A stretch of DNA of 64,000 nt, taken from NCBI GenBank assembly GCA_947088155.1, contig CAMUFL010000001.1, forward strand, positions 1 to 64,000, given 5' to 3'. The position numbers and the translations under genes are program-made. Positions 1-7,203 of the stretch are shown one piece after another. The notes below the pieces were generated by a model that saw nothing but the letters and a program-made list of their open reading frames with translations, ran no database searches and was not told where the DNA came from. This DNA is from an uncultured Gardnerella sp. (GTDB lineage: Bacteria > Actinomycetota > Actinomycetes > Actinomycetales > Bifidobacteriaceae). Each line of letters opens with the position of its first letter. Within the stretch, counting starts at the first letter, position 1.

Positions 1-50
1 AGTTTGCTGAGTATTGGGTTAATTAGCATAATGAAGTTAATGTAAAATGT

Positions 51-95
51 GCCTCACTTTGCGTCTTTCTTTACTACGCAAAGTGAGGCATTTTG
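51..95. terminator. intrinsic terminator hairpin
   Basis: A perfect 14-bp inverted repeat (51-64 with 76-89) around an 11-nt loop is followed by a T-rich stretch on the plus strand. It probably ends a gene lying before the window. A short A-run on the other flank could let it work in both directions. Confidence 0.75.
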
Positions 96-236
96 CTATT
101 TTAGTTTGCGATTACACGGGAAGTTATTGTTGTTTACTATATTTTAAGAGTCATCTTGCTTACAAAGCACTTATTGAAGCGTTTAGTCACTGAGTTGCTA
201 AGTTATTGAAATATCGAAACATTAAAGCTTAACGAT

Positions 237-265
237 TTGCATATATATGCATCCTTATGTATAAT
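237..265 (+). promoter_or_regulatory. sigma70-type promoter for sstT
   Basis: TTGCAT (237-242), a 17-nt spacer and a consensus TATAAT (260-265) predict transcription from about position 272, giving a 5' leader of roughly 78 nt before the sstT start. No leader ORF or terminator is visible inside that leader. The 1-349 stretch otherwise holds only the terminator at its left end. Confidence 0.6.
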
Positions 266-349
266 CTTTAAAAAATAAAATCTTGCAAGTGCTAATACAC
301 GTAAAAGAGTATAAAACATTCTGCACAAATTACTATACAGGAGACTCTC

Positions 350-1606
350 ATGCACAAGATTGTTCAAAAATGGAATAACATTGACCTTATTTTACGCATT
401 GTAATTGGTCTTTTTCTCGGTGCTGCGCTTGGTATTTTTGTGCCAGCTCACGTCTATGTGCTAGATCTTATGGGAAAACTTTTCGTCAGTGCGCTTAAAT
501 CTGTTGCGCCAATTTTGGTATTTTGCCTAGTTATTGGTGCGCTTGCGCAAGCAAAAAGTGTTGGCAATATGAAATTGGTAATAGGGCTGTACGCGCTATC
601 TACGTTTACTGCAAGCCTTATAGCTGTATGTGCGGCTATGATTTTCCCTGTTGATTTTACTTTTGCTCATGTTGCAGCAGCATCTTCGCCGTCTCCTCAA
701 GGAATTGGTGAGGTGCTTAATTCACTTGTGCTAAATATTGTTGTTAATCCTGTAGATGCTCTTGTTAAAGGTAACTTTATTGGTATCCTCTTCTGGGCAA
801 TTGCTTTCGGTATTGCGCTACGCTTAGCTGAGCCTTCTACCAAAGCATTTTTCGATAACGTTTCATCTGCTATTGGAAAAATTGTCCACTGGATTATTAA
901 CGCAGCACCTTTTGGCATTATGGGTCTTGTTTATACAACAGTTGCAAGTAACGGTCTTCGTATTTTTAGCGAGTATGGTTTCGTTATTGCTTTGTTAGTA
1001 GGCGCAATGGCTGTTGTTGCTTTGATTCTTAATCCTATTTTGGTTTTCGTGCTTACGCGTAAGAATCCGTATCCTCTTGTTTTTAGAACTTTGCGCGATT
1101 CGGGTGTTACAGCGTTCTTCATGCGTTCTTCTGCTGCGAACATTCCTGTAAATATGAATTTGTGCGAAAAGCTTGGATTTAACAAAGATAATTACTCTGT
1201 TTCAATACCGCTTGGTTCAACTATTAATATGAGCGGAGCTGCTATAACTATTTCTATCATGTCTTTGTGCGCTGCTCACACGCTTGGTATTCGCGTTGAT
1301 ATTCCAACGGCTGTGATTCTTTCTGTGCTTTCTGCAGTTTCTGCTGCAGGCGCATCTGGTGTAGCTGGTGGTTCGCTTTTGCTTATACCTCTCGCATGCT
1401 CGTCATTTGGTATTTCAAACGATATCGCTATGCAAGTAGTTGCTATTGGTCTTATTATTGGTGTTATTCAGGATTCTTGCGAAACCGCACTTAACTCTTC
1501 CACAGATGTTCTCTTTACTGCGGTTGGCGAATATCGCATGTGGCAGCGTGCAGGTATTAAGTTTAAGATGGGCAAGGATCACGAGACTGTGCAACTTAAA
1601 AAGTAG
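350..1606 (+). CDS. sstT: serine/threonine:sodium symporter SstT
   Basis: Membrane carrier of the dicarboxylate/amino acid:cation symporter family that imports serine and threonine with sodium. The 418-aa length matches SstT of other bacteria (about 410). Family signatures are visible: a hairpin-loop segment around NMSGAAITI (near residue 300), the small-residue run SAAGASGVAGGS, and QDSCETALNSSTD near residue 370, which separates SstT from glutamate carriers. About nine hydrophobic segments span the protein. The ATG at 350 follows an AGGAG ribosome site at 338-343. It converges with cysE-cysK, so imported serine could feed the cysteine pathway beside it (inference). Confidence 0.93.
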   Translation: MHKIVQKWNNIDLILRIVIGLFLGAALGIFVPAHVYVLDLMGKLFVSALKSVAPILVFCLVIGALAQAKSVGNMKLVIGLYALSTFTASLIAVCAAMIFPVDFTFAHVAAASSPSPQGIGEVLNSLVLNIVVNPVDALVKGNFIGILFWAIAFGIALRLAEPSTKAFFDNVSSAIGKIVHWIINAAPFGIMGLVYTTVASNGLRIFSEYGFVIALLVGAMAVVALILNPILVFVLTRKNPYPLVFRTLRDSGVTAFFMRSSAANIPVNMNLCEKLGFNKDNYSVSIPLGSTINMSGAAITISIMSLCAAHTLGIRVDIPTAVILSVLSAVSAAGASGVAGGSLLLIPLACSSFGISNDIAMQVVAIGLIIGVIQDSCETALNSSTDVLFTAVGEYRMWQRAGIKFKMGKDHETVQLKK

Positions 1607-1646
1607 CTGTTCTAGCTGTTGCTAGTTTTTGCTAAGTATTCTTGCT

Positions 1647-1692
1647 AGTGCGCGTTCTTACGTTTTTACGTTTTTATGAGCGTGCACTTTTA
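1647..1692 (+). terminator. candidate terminator after sstT
   Basis: Imperfect 14-bp inverted repeat (1647-1660 with 1675-1688) with a few mismatches, then TTTTATTA on the plus strand. It lies about 40 nt past the sstT stop. Confidence 0.45.
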
Positions 1693-1774
1693 TTATATTT
1701 GGATGTTTATTGTAAATGAATCTAACAGATGTTCAAATAAAATAGTAGAAGTGGAATCAGTATTTTAGCGCGCA

Positions 1775-2614
1775 TTAGACTTTAGGGAAGTGGTAGGTTG
1801 TGTTTGCAGGAATGCTGCGGTTGATCCACGCGTTTGCTGCGATTATACTTCCGCTTCCTATTGTGGTTTCTCCGCCTAAGATTGTTGCGTTTGCGTAAAT
1901 TACAACATTATTCCCAATATTTGGATGTCGCTTTCCACCTTTTATAGGATTTCCGTTCTCGTCTAGCGCAAAACTTTTTGCACCCAGCGTTACTCCTTGA
2001 TAAAGCTTAACATGTTCGCCGATTACAGTTGTTTCGCCGATTACAATGCCAGTTCCGTGATCAATGCAAAAATATGCACCAATTTTTGCTCCTGGATGAA
2101 TGTCAATTCCGGTTTTTCTATGAGCATATTCGCTCATAAGTCTAGGAATTAGTGGCACGTTAAGCTCATAGAGTGCGTGAGCTGTGCGGTGAATAAGCAT
2201 TGCGTAAAAACCAGGGTATGCGAGCGTGACTTCTACTTTGCTTGTGCAAGCAGGATCGCCTTCGTATATTGCTTGAATATCTGTTAAAAGTAACTTTTTA
2301 ATTGCAGGAAGTTTATGTATGAATTGATTGCAAGTTTCTTGAATTTTAATTGAGTTGCTTGTATAGGATTGAAGTTCGTGGAATATAATGCGTTCTATAG
2401 TGTCTAACGCATTTGAAGTAACGGTATTCAAAGTAGCATTGAGTTGCGCAGTATCGTTACTTACATTGCGTGCATGCAACTCAGGCAAAAGTAACACCTG
2501 AGTTGCATGTATGAGCGCAATAATATTGTGATAGTTAGGTATGAATGTAGCTTGCCTTATGTCAGAATCATGAATTGAATTGAGTTTGTTTATAAGGTCA
2601 AGATGCTCATTCAT
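1775..2614 (-). CDS. cysE: serine O-acetyltransferase
   Basis: Transfers acetyl from acetyl-CoA to L-serine, giving O-acetylserine for cysteine synthase. The 279-aa protein has an alpha-helical N-terminal part and a C-terminal left-handed beta helix of hexapeptide repeats, seen from about residue 170 (DIHPGAKIG, IDHGTGIVIGE, LYQGVTLGAKSF); the DHGTG stretch carries the family's catalytic Asp/His pair. The ATG at 2614 follows GGAG at good spacing. It lies 118 nt behind cysK on the same strand, so the two are probably co-transcribed. A weak TTGATT-N16-TATTAA in the gap could be a secondary promoter. Confidence 0.93.
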   Translation of the reverse strand: MNEHLDLINKLNSIHDSDIRQATFIPNYHNIIALIHATQVLLLPELHARNVSNDTAQLNATLNTVTSNALDTIERIIFHELQSYTSNSIKIQETCNQFIHKLPAIKKLLLTDIQAIYEGDPACTSKVEVTLAYPGFYAMLIHRTAHALYELNVPLIPRLMSEYAHRKTGIDIHPGAKIGAYFCIDHGTGIVIGETTVIGEHVKLYQGVTLGAKSFALDENGNPIKGGKRHPNIGNNVVIYANATILGGETTIGSGSIIAANAWINRSIPANTTYHFPKV

Positions 2615-2732
2615 ACATTAATCTCCAGTATTTTCTTTGTTTTCTTTATTTTCTCGTTTTAATTACTAATTAATATTTGCACATATTATTTAATCAAAAC
2701 TCGCGTGTTTATAGTAGTGCTACTAAATACAG

Positions 2733-3665
2733 TTAGTTTTCAAATAATGCAGTAGACAAGTATCTATCTCCTGAATCTGGAAGTATTGCAACTATGGTTT
2801 TTCCCGCATTTTCTTCTCTTTTTGCTTCTTGGATTGCTGTCCAAACCGCAGCTCCGGAAGAAATGCCTACGAGAACGCCTTCTTTTTTGCTTATAAGCTT
2901 GCCGCTTTCAATTGCGTTTTCATTTGTTACATGAACAATACGATCGTAAATGTTTTGGTTGAGCACATCTGGCACGAATCCTGCACCGATTCCTTGAATC
3001 TTGTGCGCTCCTGGCTTGCCGCCTGCGAGCACAGGGGAGTCGGCTGGTTCTACTGCAATTACTTCAAGCTGCGGATTCTGCTCTTTTAAATATGTTCCTG
3101 TACCAGTGATTGTGCCGCCTGTTCCAACACCAGCGATAAGCATATCCACGTTTTCGTCAGTGTCTTGCCAAATTTCTGGGCCGGTTGTGTTGTAGTGCGC
3201 GTGCACATTTGCTTGATTGGTAAACTGTCCTGGAGTCCACGCGTTTGGAGTGTTTTCAACGATTTCTTTCGCTTTTGCAATAGCGCCTTTCATTCCTTCT
3301 GCAGCAGGTGTGAGCACGAGTTCTGCCCCGTATGCTTTCATAAGTTTTCGGCGTTCAATAGACATGCTTTCTGGCATTACAATAATGCTTTTGTATCCTT
3401 TTGTTTGTGCAATCATTGCAAGACCAATGCCAGTGTTTCCAGAAGTTGGCTCAACAATTACTGAGCCTGGCTTAATTGTGCCTGTGGTTTCTGCTTCTTC
3501 AATCATCTGCTTTGCGATGCGGTCTTTTACGGAACCTGCTGGGTTGAAGTATTCGAGTTTTACGAGGATTTTTGCTGCTAGATTGTACTCTTTTTCAATG
3601 TGAGTAAGCTCCAGAAGTGGAGTGTGACCTACGAGTTCTTGCACGGACTTGTAGATGTTAGACAT
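2733..3665 (-). CDS. cysK: cysteine synthase A (O-acetylserine sulfhydrylase)
   Basis: PLP enzyme that joins sulfide to O-acetylserine to make cysteine. The 310-aa length is normal for CysK. Seen in order: PAGSVKDR with the PLP lysine at residue 47, the PTSGNTG substrate loop, the phosphate-binding GVGTGGT loop, and GISSGAA near residue 265. The ATG at 3665 is preceded by AAGGGG. Its transcript apparently begins about 400 nt upstream and carries a cysteine-rich leader ORF and a terminator, so expression is probably controlled by cysteine supply. Confidence 0.95.
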   Translation of the reverse strand: MSNIYKSVQELVGHTPLLELTHIEKEYNLAAKILVKLEYFNPAGSVKDRIAKQMIEEAETTGTIKPGSVIVEPTSGNTGIGLAMIAQTKGYKSIIVMPESMSIERRKLMKAYGAELVLTPAAEGMKGAIAKAKEIVENTPNAWTPGQFTNQANVHAHYNTTGPEIWQDTDENVDMLIAGVGTGGTITGTGTYLKEQNPQLEVIAVEPADSPVLAGGKPGAHKIQGIGAGFVPDVLNQNIYDRIVHVTNENAIESGKLISKKEGVLVGISSGAAVWTAIQEAKREENAGKTIVAILPDSGDRYLSTALFEN

Positions 3666-3862
3666 AATATTTCCCCTTACTTGTTTGTCTTGTTTAATTT
3701 AATTTGTTTAATTTTGTTTATTTTTTAATTTTTAAAAAATAATTTTTTATTAATAAAGAGACTGTTGTTTATTAGTTGTTTCTAAAAAATGCCATTTATC
3801 TGTTTAATATCTAATCCGTATTAAATTGTTATCTTTTTAACGTTTTATATTCGAATTTTGGC

Positions 3863-3891
3863 ATAAAAAAAGAAACAGCGCGCTGTTTCTT
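3863..3891 (-). terminator. attenuator terminator in the cysK leader
   Basis: Read on the minus strand, a 9-bp perfect stem with a CGCG tetraloop (3891-3883 with 3878-3870) is followed by an uninterrupted T-run. It lies between the leader ORF stop (3954) and cysK (3665), where an attenuator terminator would be expected. Its 3' arm resembles the sequence at the end of the cysteine codons, so part of the leader coding region could compete for the 5' arm (inference). Confidence 0.8.
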
Positions 3892-3904
3892 AAATCGTAA
3901 TTTG

Positions 3905-3988
3905 CTGTGTTCTAACGTAAATGCTTTTAACACAGGCTAGATGTTATGCACAGTCAGTGCTTGAAAACATCATTTCGATTAAGAAATG
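3905..3988 (-). promoter_or_regulatory. candidate alternative hairpins of the attenuator
   Basis: Two small hairpins lie between the cysteine codons and the terminator on the minus-strand RNA. One is a 6-bp stem with a 6-nt loop (3971-3988), just after the cysteine codons and still inside the leader ORF. The other is a 7-bp stem (3905-3911 with 3929-3935) just before the terminator. They are the plausible anti- and anti-antiterminator elements; the actual pairing order needs folding. Confidence 0.45.
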
Positions 3989-4040
3989 CGCAACAGCATA
4001 CGTTACAACAACAATTTGTCATCATATTTGTATGATACAT
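3954..4040 (-). CDS. cysteine-rich leader peptide of cysK-cysE
   Basis: A 28-codon ORF with ATG at 4040, AAAGGAG five nucleotides upstream and TGA at 3954-3956. Residues 9-18 read NCCCNVCCCA: six Cys codons (TGT and TGC) within eight positions (3990-4013), an extreme excess for any protein. It starts about 32 nt after the predicted transcript start and is followed by hairpins and a terminator ahead of cysK. Known parallels are amino-acid leader peptides such as TrpL and HisL, and poly-cysteine leader ORFs that act as cysteine-responsive attenuators in mycobacteria. The likely role is to sense charged Cys-tRNA; the peptide itself probably has no function. Confidence 0.85.
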   Translation of the reverse strand: MYHTNMMTNCCCNVCCCAFLNRNDVFKH

Positions 4041-4078
4041 GTGCACTCCTTTACTCGTCGAAATGGTGATAAGTGGAA

Positions 4079-4107
4079 ACTATAGCGAATGGATTTGCGT
4101 TTGTCAA
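4079..4107 (-). promoter_or_regulatory. consensus promoter of the cysK-cysE leader
   Basis: On the minus strand, a perfect TTGACA (4107-4102), a 17-nt spacer and TATAGT (4084-4079) predict a start near 4072. The transcript would run through the leader ORF at 4040 and the terminator at 3891-3863 into cysK. Confidence 0.75.
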
Positions 4108-4329
4108 ACTTAATTTAAGTTCGCTAATCTTAATTTGTGCTTTATGATCCTATTTTATGTTTGCCAAACTTAATTTTAAGAAATTATATGTTACTTTCAT
4201 GTATCTTCGTTATTGCTGCTTTTGAGAGTTGGTTGTTTAGCAGATTTGATAGTTTATTTGTGAGTTATCTTATACTGGAATTTGCTAAGTTTGTTTGTTA
4301 TAATTGGCATGTTAGTTCGGTGACGGAAG

Positions 4330-4359
4330 TTGACAAACTGAGATCATGAAAAATATAAT
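4330..4359 (+). promoter_or_regulatory. strong promoter firing into a GACA repeat
   Basis: Perfect TTGACA (4330-4335), an 18-nt spacer and perfect TATAAT (4354-4359). Predicted initiation at about 4366 falls at the first units of the (GACA)n tract. The region between here and the cysK promoter (4108-4329) has no convincing gene. Confidence 0.65.
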
Positions 4360-4363
4360 CCTC

Positions 4364-4414
<51 letters not shown>

Positions 4415-4586
4415 GTAACATAATTTTTATTGTCTCACCACTTTATACATTGTTTATTTTGTATTGAAATAGGTTAGTGGTTCTGCATATTTACACGTAT
4501 TTTTGGTTTTGCGTTTGCACTATATCAATTTTCAAAATTAATAAAAATTATTATTACGATAATCATTAGTTTGGTTGGAAATAAAA

Positions 4587-6161
4587 ATGAATAATAAAAT
4601 AATAAAAAAAGTTATTAATTTGGTAGTTGCTTTTGTAGCTACGATTGGACTTTTTGCTGGAACAGTGACAGCTCAGGCGGTTGAAGTTAGTAATAAGAAT
4701 AAGCAACCGCTACAAATATCTATAAACTATGCAGAAAAATTAGGAAAAGGTCATACAACTCCTGGGGCGCTTGGACAGCTTAGTACTGGCATGGAAGAAA
4801 TGTGGAAAAATCTTCCCATAACGGTTATTGATGGACAAGGGCGTGAATTTGAAGTTAAGAAAGAATTAAATGGTCACTGTGAACGTACTGTTGGAAGTTT
4901 TGCAAATGGTGAAAAAGTAACTATCAAAGTTGATATTTCAAAGCTTCCTGATAACTATCATCTTTCCTGGGAATCTGATTATACGTATCCTAAACCAATT
5001 AAAAATTATTCTCAGTTCCAAGTAGTTGTTGATAGTAGTATGCCTGTACGTATTTCTTTAGCTAAAATGAAGGTGAAATTTGACCTACAGGGAGGCAATA
5101 TCAATGGTAATACCAAGAGTATTGTGAAATTTGTCAATAAGAATAACGGTGTTGATTTCCCATCTGATCCAACAAAAGATGATTTGGTGTTTGGCGGCTG
5201 GTTTACCGAGTTACCTAATACTGAATCTTATAAGAAACTTGGGATTGTAGGCAAACGCTACTACTGGAATAGCAAATCGCTGTTTTCTGATTATAGTTGC
5301 GACTGGATGAGTTATAACGACACTAATACAGACCCATTGTATGACGGCGTATTTTTACTTCGCGCACAGTGGAATGCGAAAGTTTCGTTTAATGCTAATG
5401 GTGGCACTTTTATTGACGGTAAAACTGAGAAAAGTGGTGCAATACGGCAAGGTAAGAGTATTAAAATGTTAGCTGCTCCTACGCGCGAAGATTATCAGTT
5501 CTTAAACTGGGTGGATGCTGCTGGTAAAACCTACAAGCCTGGTGAAGAATATACTTTGAATGCTAATACTGTGTTTACTGCCAAGTGGAAGCAGATTCGA
5601 AGCACGGTTACATTTAAGGATGGCGATAAGACTCAAACGGTAAAGGTGGAAACTGGTAAGGCTATTGATATGGATGTGTTAAAAGATCAGTCAATGCCTA
5701 AGAATCCAACTAAAGATGGCTACACGTTTAAAGAGTGGAATACTAAGGCGGATGGTAAAGGTACTGCGTTTACTGGTAAAACCATAGTAAATAGTGATAC
5801 GACTGTATATGCCATCTTTACGAAGAATCTGAAACCAGCACCTACTCCAGATCCAATTTTGCCTGCACCTTTTGAGCCTGAATCAGGGATGGAGAATCCA
5901 TTGTCAGTTCCTGAATCTCAAACTCCGGAGACTAAACAAGAGCTATCTCATGCGCCTAAGTCGGAGCATGAACATAATACAGCGCATGAATATGTGAAAT
6001 CTCCTGTTGTTGAGCATAAGACTGAAAAGCATGTTCCAGATATGCCTAAGACTGGTGAGTCAGCTTCAGTTGTTGCGTTGATTTCTGCTTTAGGTTTTGC
6101 TATTGCTGGTTTCGCTGTTGTGCGATTGAGGAGAGTGTTTGAAGCAAAATCCGTAAGATAA
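4587..6161 (+). CDS. cell-wall-anchored InlB-repeat surface protein
   Basis: A 524-aa surface protein. An N-terminal signal peptide ends near AQA (about residue 31). Three InlB B-repeat / Listeria-Bacteroides type modules follow (about residues 165-268, 269-338 and 343-414, each with GG...FxxW...YxxxW/F character). A Pro/Glu/His-rich linker precedes MPKTGESAS at about residue 486, a sortase signal in which Met replaces the usual Leu, then a hydrophobic helix and a positively charged tail. The ATG at 4587 is preferred over the in-frame TTG at 4575 because GGTTGGA lies upstream of it. Probably an adhesin or host-contact protein. The upstream GACA tract and terminator may affect its expression (inference). 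Confidence 0.85.
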   Translation: MNNKIIKKVINLVVAFVATIGLFAGTVTAQAVEVSNKNKQPLQISINYAEKLGKGHTTPGALGQLSTGMEEMWKNLPITVIDGQGREFEVKKELNGHCERTVGSFANGEKVTIKVDISKLPDNYHLSWESDYTYPKPIKNYSQFQVVVDSSMPVRISLAKMKVKFDLQGGNINGNTKSIVKFVNKNNGVDFPSDPTKDDLVFGGWFTELPNTESYKKLGIVGKRYYWNSKSLFSDYSCDWMSYNDTNTDPLYDGVFLLRAQWNAKVSFNANGGTFIDGKTEKSGAIRQGKSIKMLAAPTREDYQFLNWVDAAGKTYKPGEEYTLNANTVFTAKWKQIRSTVTFKDGDKTQTVKVETGKAIDMDVLKDQSMPKNPTKDGYTFKEWNTKADGKGTAFTGKTIVNSDTTVYAIFTKNLKPAPTPDPILPAPFEPESGMENPLSVPESQTPETKQELSHAPKSEHEHNTAHEYVKSPVVEHKTEKHVPDMPKTGESASVVALISALGFAIAGFAVVRLRRVFEAKSVR

Positions 6162-6236
6162 CTAGTGTTTACTTGCGTAAGTTGAAGTTTTACGCGCTTT
6201 TATAAGGCTTCGTAAAGTCTTATAAAGTAAATGAGG

Positions 6237-6273
6237 CGGCCTTGACTAGTTGATAGTTAAGGCCGTTTTGTTT
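6237..6273 (+). terminator. terminator after the surface protein gene
   Basis: 12-bp stem with one wobble pair (CGGCCTTGACTA paired with TAGTTAAGGCCG) followed by TTTTGTTT, about 75 nt past the stop codon. Confidence 0.75.
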
Positions 6274-6285
6274 ACTGACGCTTGT

Positions 6286-6387
6286 TTTTGTTTACTTATA
6301 TAGCTGATAAGTAAACAAATTCGGGGAAGTGCTCTTGTTTTTATTTACTTGTGTACCCTCTAAATAAACAAATTCGGTGAGAAGCTC
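6286..6387. repeat. two tandem ~50-bp imperfect repeats
   Basis: Two adjacent units (6286-6334 and about 6337-6387) share a block ending in AAACAAATTCGG and then an A/G-rich stretch ending in GCTC. Each is internally palindromic around TTTACTT...AAGTAAA, or a diverged form of it. They lie in a 490-bp stretch without an intact gene. Function unknown. Confidence 0.6.
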
Positions 6388-6406
6388 GCTAGTTAGATCT
6401 CTTACG

Positions 6407-6455
6407 AAACTCACGTTGGAGGTTCACAGTACTTCCAATCCAAGTGAGTTTTTGT
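6407..6455 (+). terminator. candidate terminator hairpin
   Basis: An 8-bp outer stem (AAACTCAC with GTGAGTTT) plus an inner TTGGA/TCCAA pairing, followed by TTTTG. It lies just before the AbiEi remnant. Confidence 0.45.
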
Positions 6456-6458
6456 ATT

Positions 6459-6651
6459 GAAGGGAATTGAAATCCCAATGATTTCAATCTCGGTCAAAGC
6501 GCTATAGTAGTACACGAATGCACGGGTTGTCTTTGGTGCATTAAAGTCCTATGTTAAAAGAAGAGATAGGTGACTTGATATACTGAGCGATTACGCTAGA
6601 AAATTTAGGGTTTCAACGTTGATTGCACAGTATTCGGGGGTGTTATTGTCA
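6459..6651 (+). pseudogene. decayed 3' end of an AbiEi antitoxin gene
   Basis: The stretch aligns by eye with the last third of the intact AbiEi gene at 10343-10933. In particular 6514-6650 translates to ARVVFGALKSYVKRRD, then a TGA where the intact gene has CGA, then LDILSDYARKFRVS and IAQYSGVLL, against AQVVFGALKAYVKRKD / LDILSDYAKKFRIS / ISQYLGVLL. The part before 6514 has short deletions. The ancestral stop codon is lost, so the frame runs straight into the following acetyltransferase. This is a truncated second copy of the antitoxin, not a functional gene. Confidence 0.8.
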
Positions 6652-7074
6652 ATGAATTTAGCAGATGTTCAAATAAAAGAGTATGAAAAGTATAATAGCA
6701 AAGATATTTTAAGGTTGTATGATTCCGTTGGTTGGTCTGCGTACACAGATGATTTAGTTGCTTTGGAAAATGGTTTTAACAATTCGCTCAAGGTTTTAGC
6801 TGCATATAAAAGTGATGAGCTAGTTGGCATTGTTAGAGCTGTTGGCGACGGATATACGGTTGTTCTTATCCAGGATATCCTTGTTTTGCCTAAGCATCAA
6901 AGGCAGGGGATAGGGTCTGCTTTGTTAAAGGCGATTGTGGATTGTTATCCTAATGTTCGTCAAATTCAATTGACTACGGATTGTACTGAAAAAACTATTG
7001 CTTTTTATAAGTCAGCTGGCTTTATTGAGTTAGCAGAAATCGATTGCTGCGGTTTTATAAAAGACAGGACATGA
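6652..7074 (+). CDS. GNAT-family N-acetyltransferase
   Basis: A 140-aa single-domain GNAT protein that would move acetyl from acetyl-CoA to an unknown amine. The acetyl-CoA loop is visible in LPKHQRQGIGSALL (about residues 84-97), followed by IQLTTDCTEKTIAFYKSAGF typical of the C-terminal fold. A longer frame opens at TTG 6619, but those extra residues (IAQYSGVLLS) are the tail of the AbiEi remnant, so the ATG at 6652, with GGGGGTG upstream, is the better start. It occupies the position where an AbiEii toxin gene would begin. The substrate cannot be told from the sequence. Confidence 0.85.
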   Translation: MNLADVQIKEYEKYNSKDILRLYDSVGWSAYTDDLVALENGFNNSLKVLAAYKSDELVGIVRAVGDGYTVVLIQDILVLPKHQRQGIGSALLKAIVDCYPNVRQIQLTTDCTEKTIAFYKSAGFIELAEIDCCGFIKDRT

Positions 7075-7093
7075 TGCAGAAAATATGATTCTC

Positions 7094-7140
7094 TAGTGGC
7101 CATTAAGTGCGAATTTGCAGCAATTGACCATTTTGTGATC
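7094..7140. repeat. dispersed hairpin repeat, copy 1
   Basis: First of three related ~47-bp elements beginning TAGTGGCCA and containing a centre close to TGCGAATTTGCA. This copy has a weakened stem (TGGCCATT against AATTGACCA). It sits between the GNAT and phosphorylase genes. The other copies are at 10184 and 11839. Confidence 0.7.
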
Positions 7141-7203
7141 TTTGCGTATTAATGTGTGTATTTGTATATAGGATTGAATGGTTTGTAGGATGGAGTTGAT
7201 TAT

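Noticed and set aside
3666..4107. T-box or SAM riboswitch upstream of cysK
   Set aside because: No T-box core sequence (UGGN/AGGGUGGNACCGCG) or SAM-type helices are visible; the Cys-codon ORF explains the leader better.
4137..4349. 70-codon open frame on the plus strand between the cysK leader and the GACA repeat
   Set aside because: No ribosome site, composition like translated AT-rich DNA, and it overlaps the consensus promoters on both sides.
6286..6387. CRISPR array
   Set aside because: Only two imperfect units with almost no spacer between them and no cas genes in the window.
6619..6651. Upstream start of the GNAT gene at TTG 6619
   Set aside because: These codons match the tail of AbiEi (IAQYSGVLL against ISQYLGVLL) and are leftover sequence.
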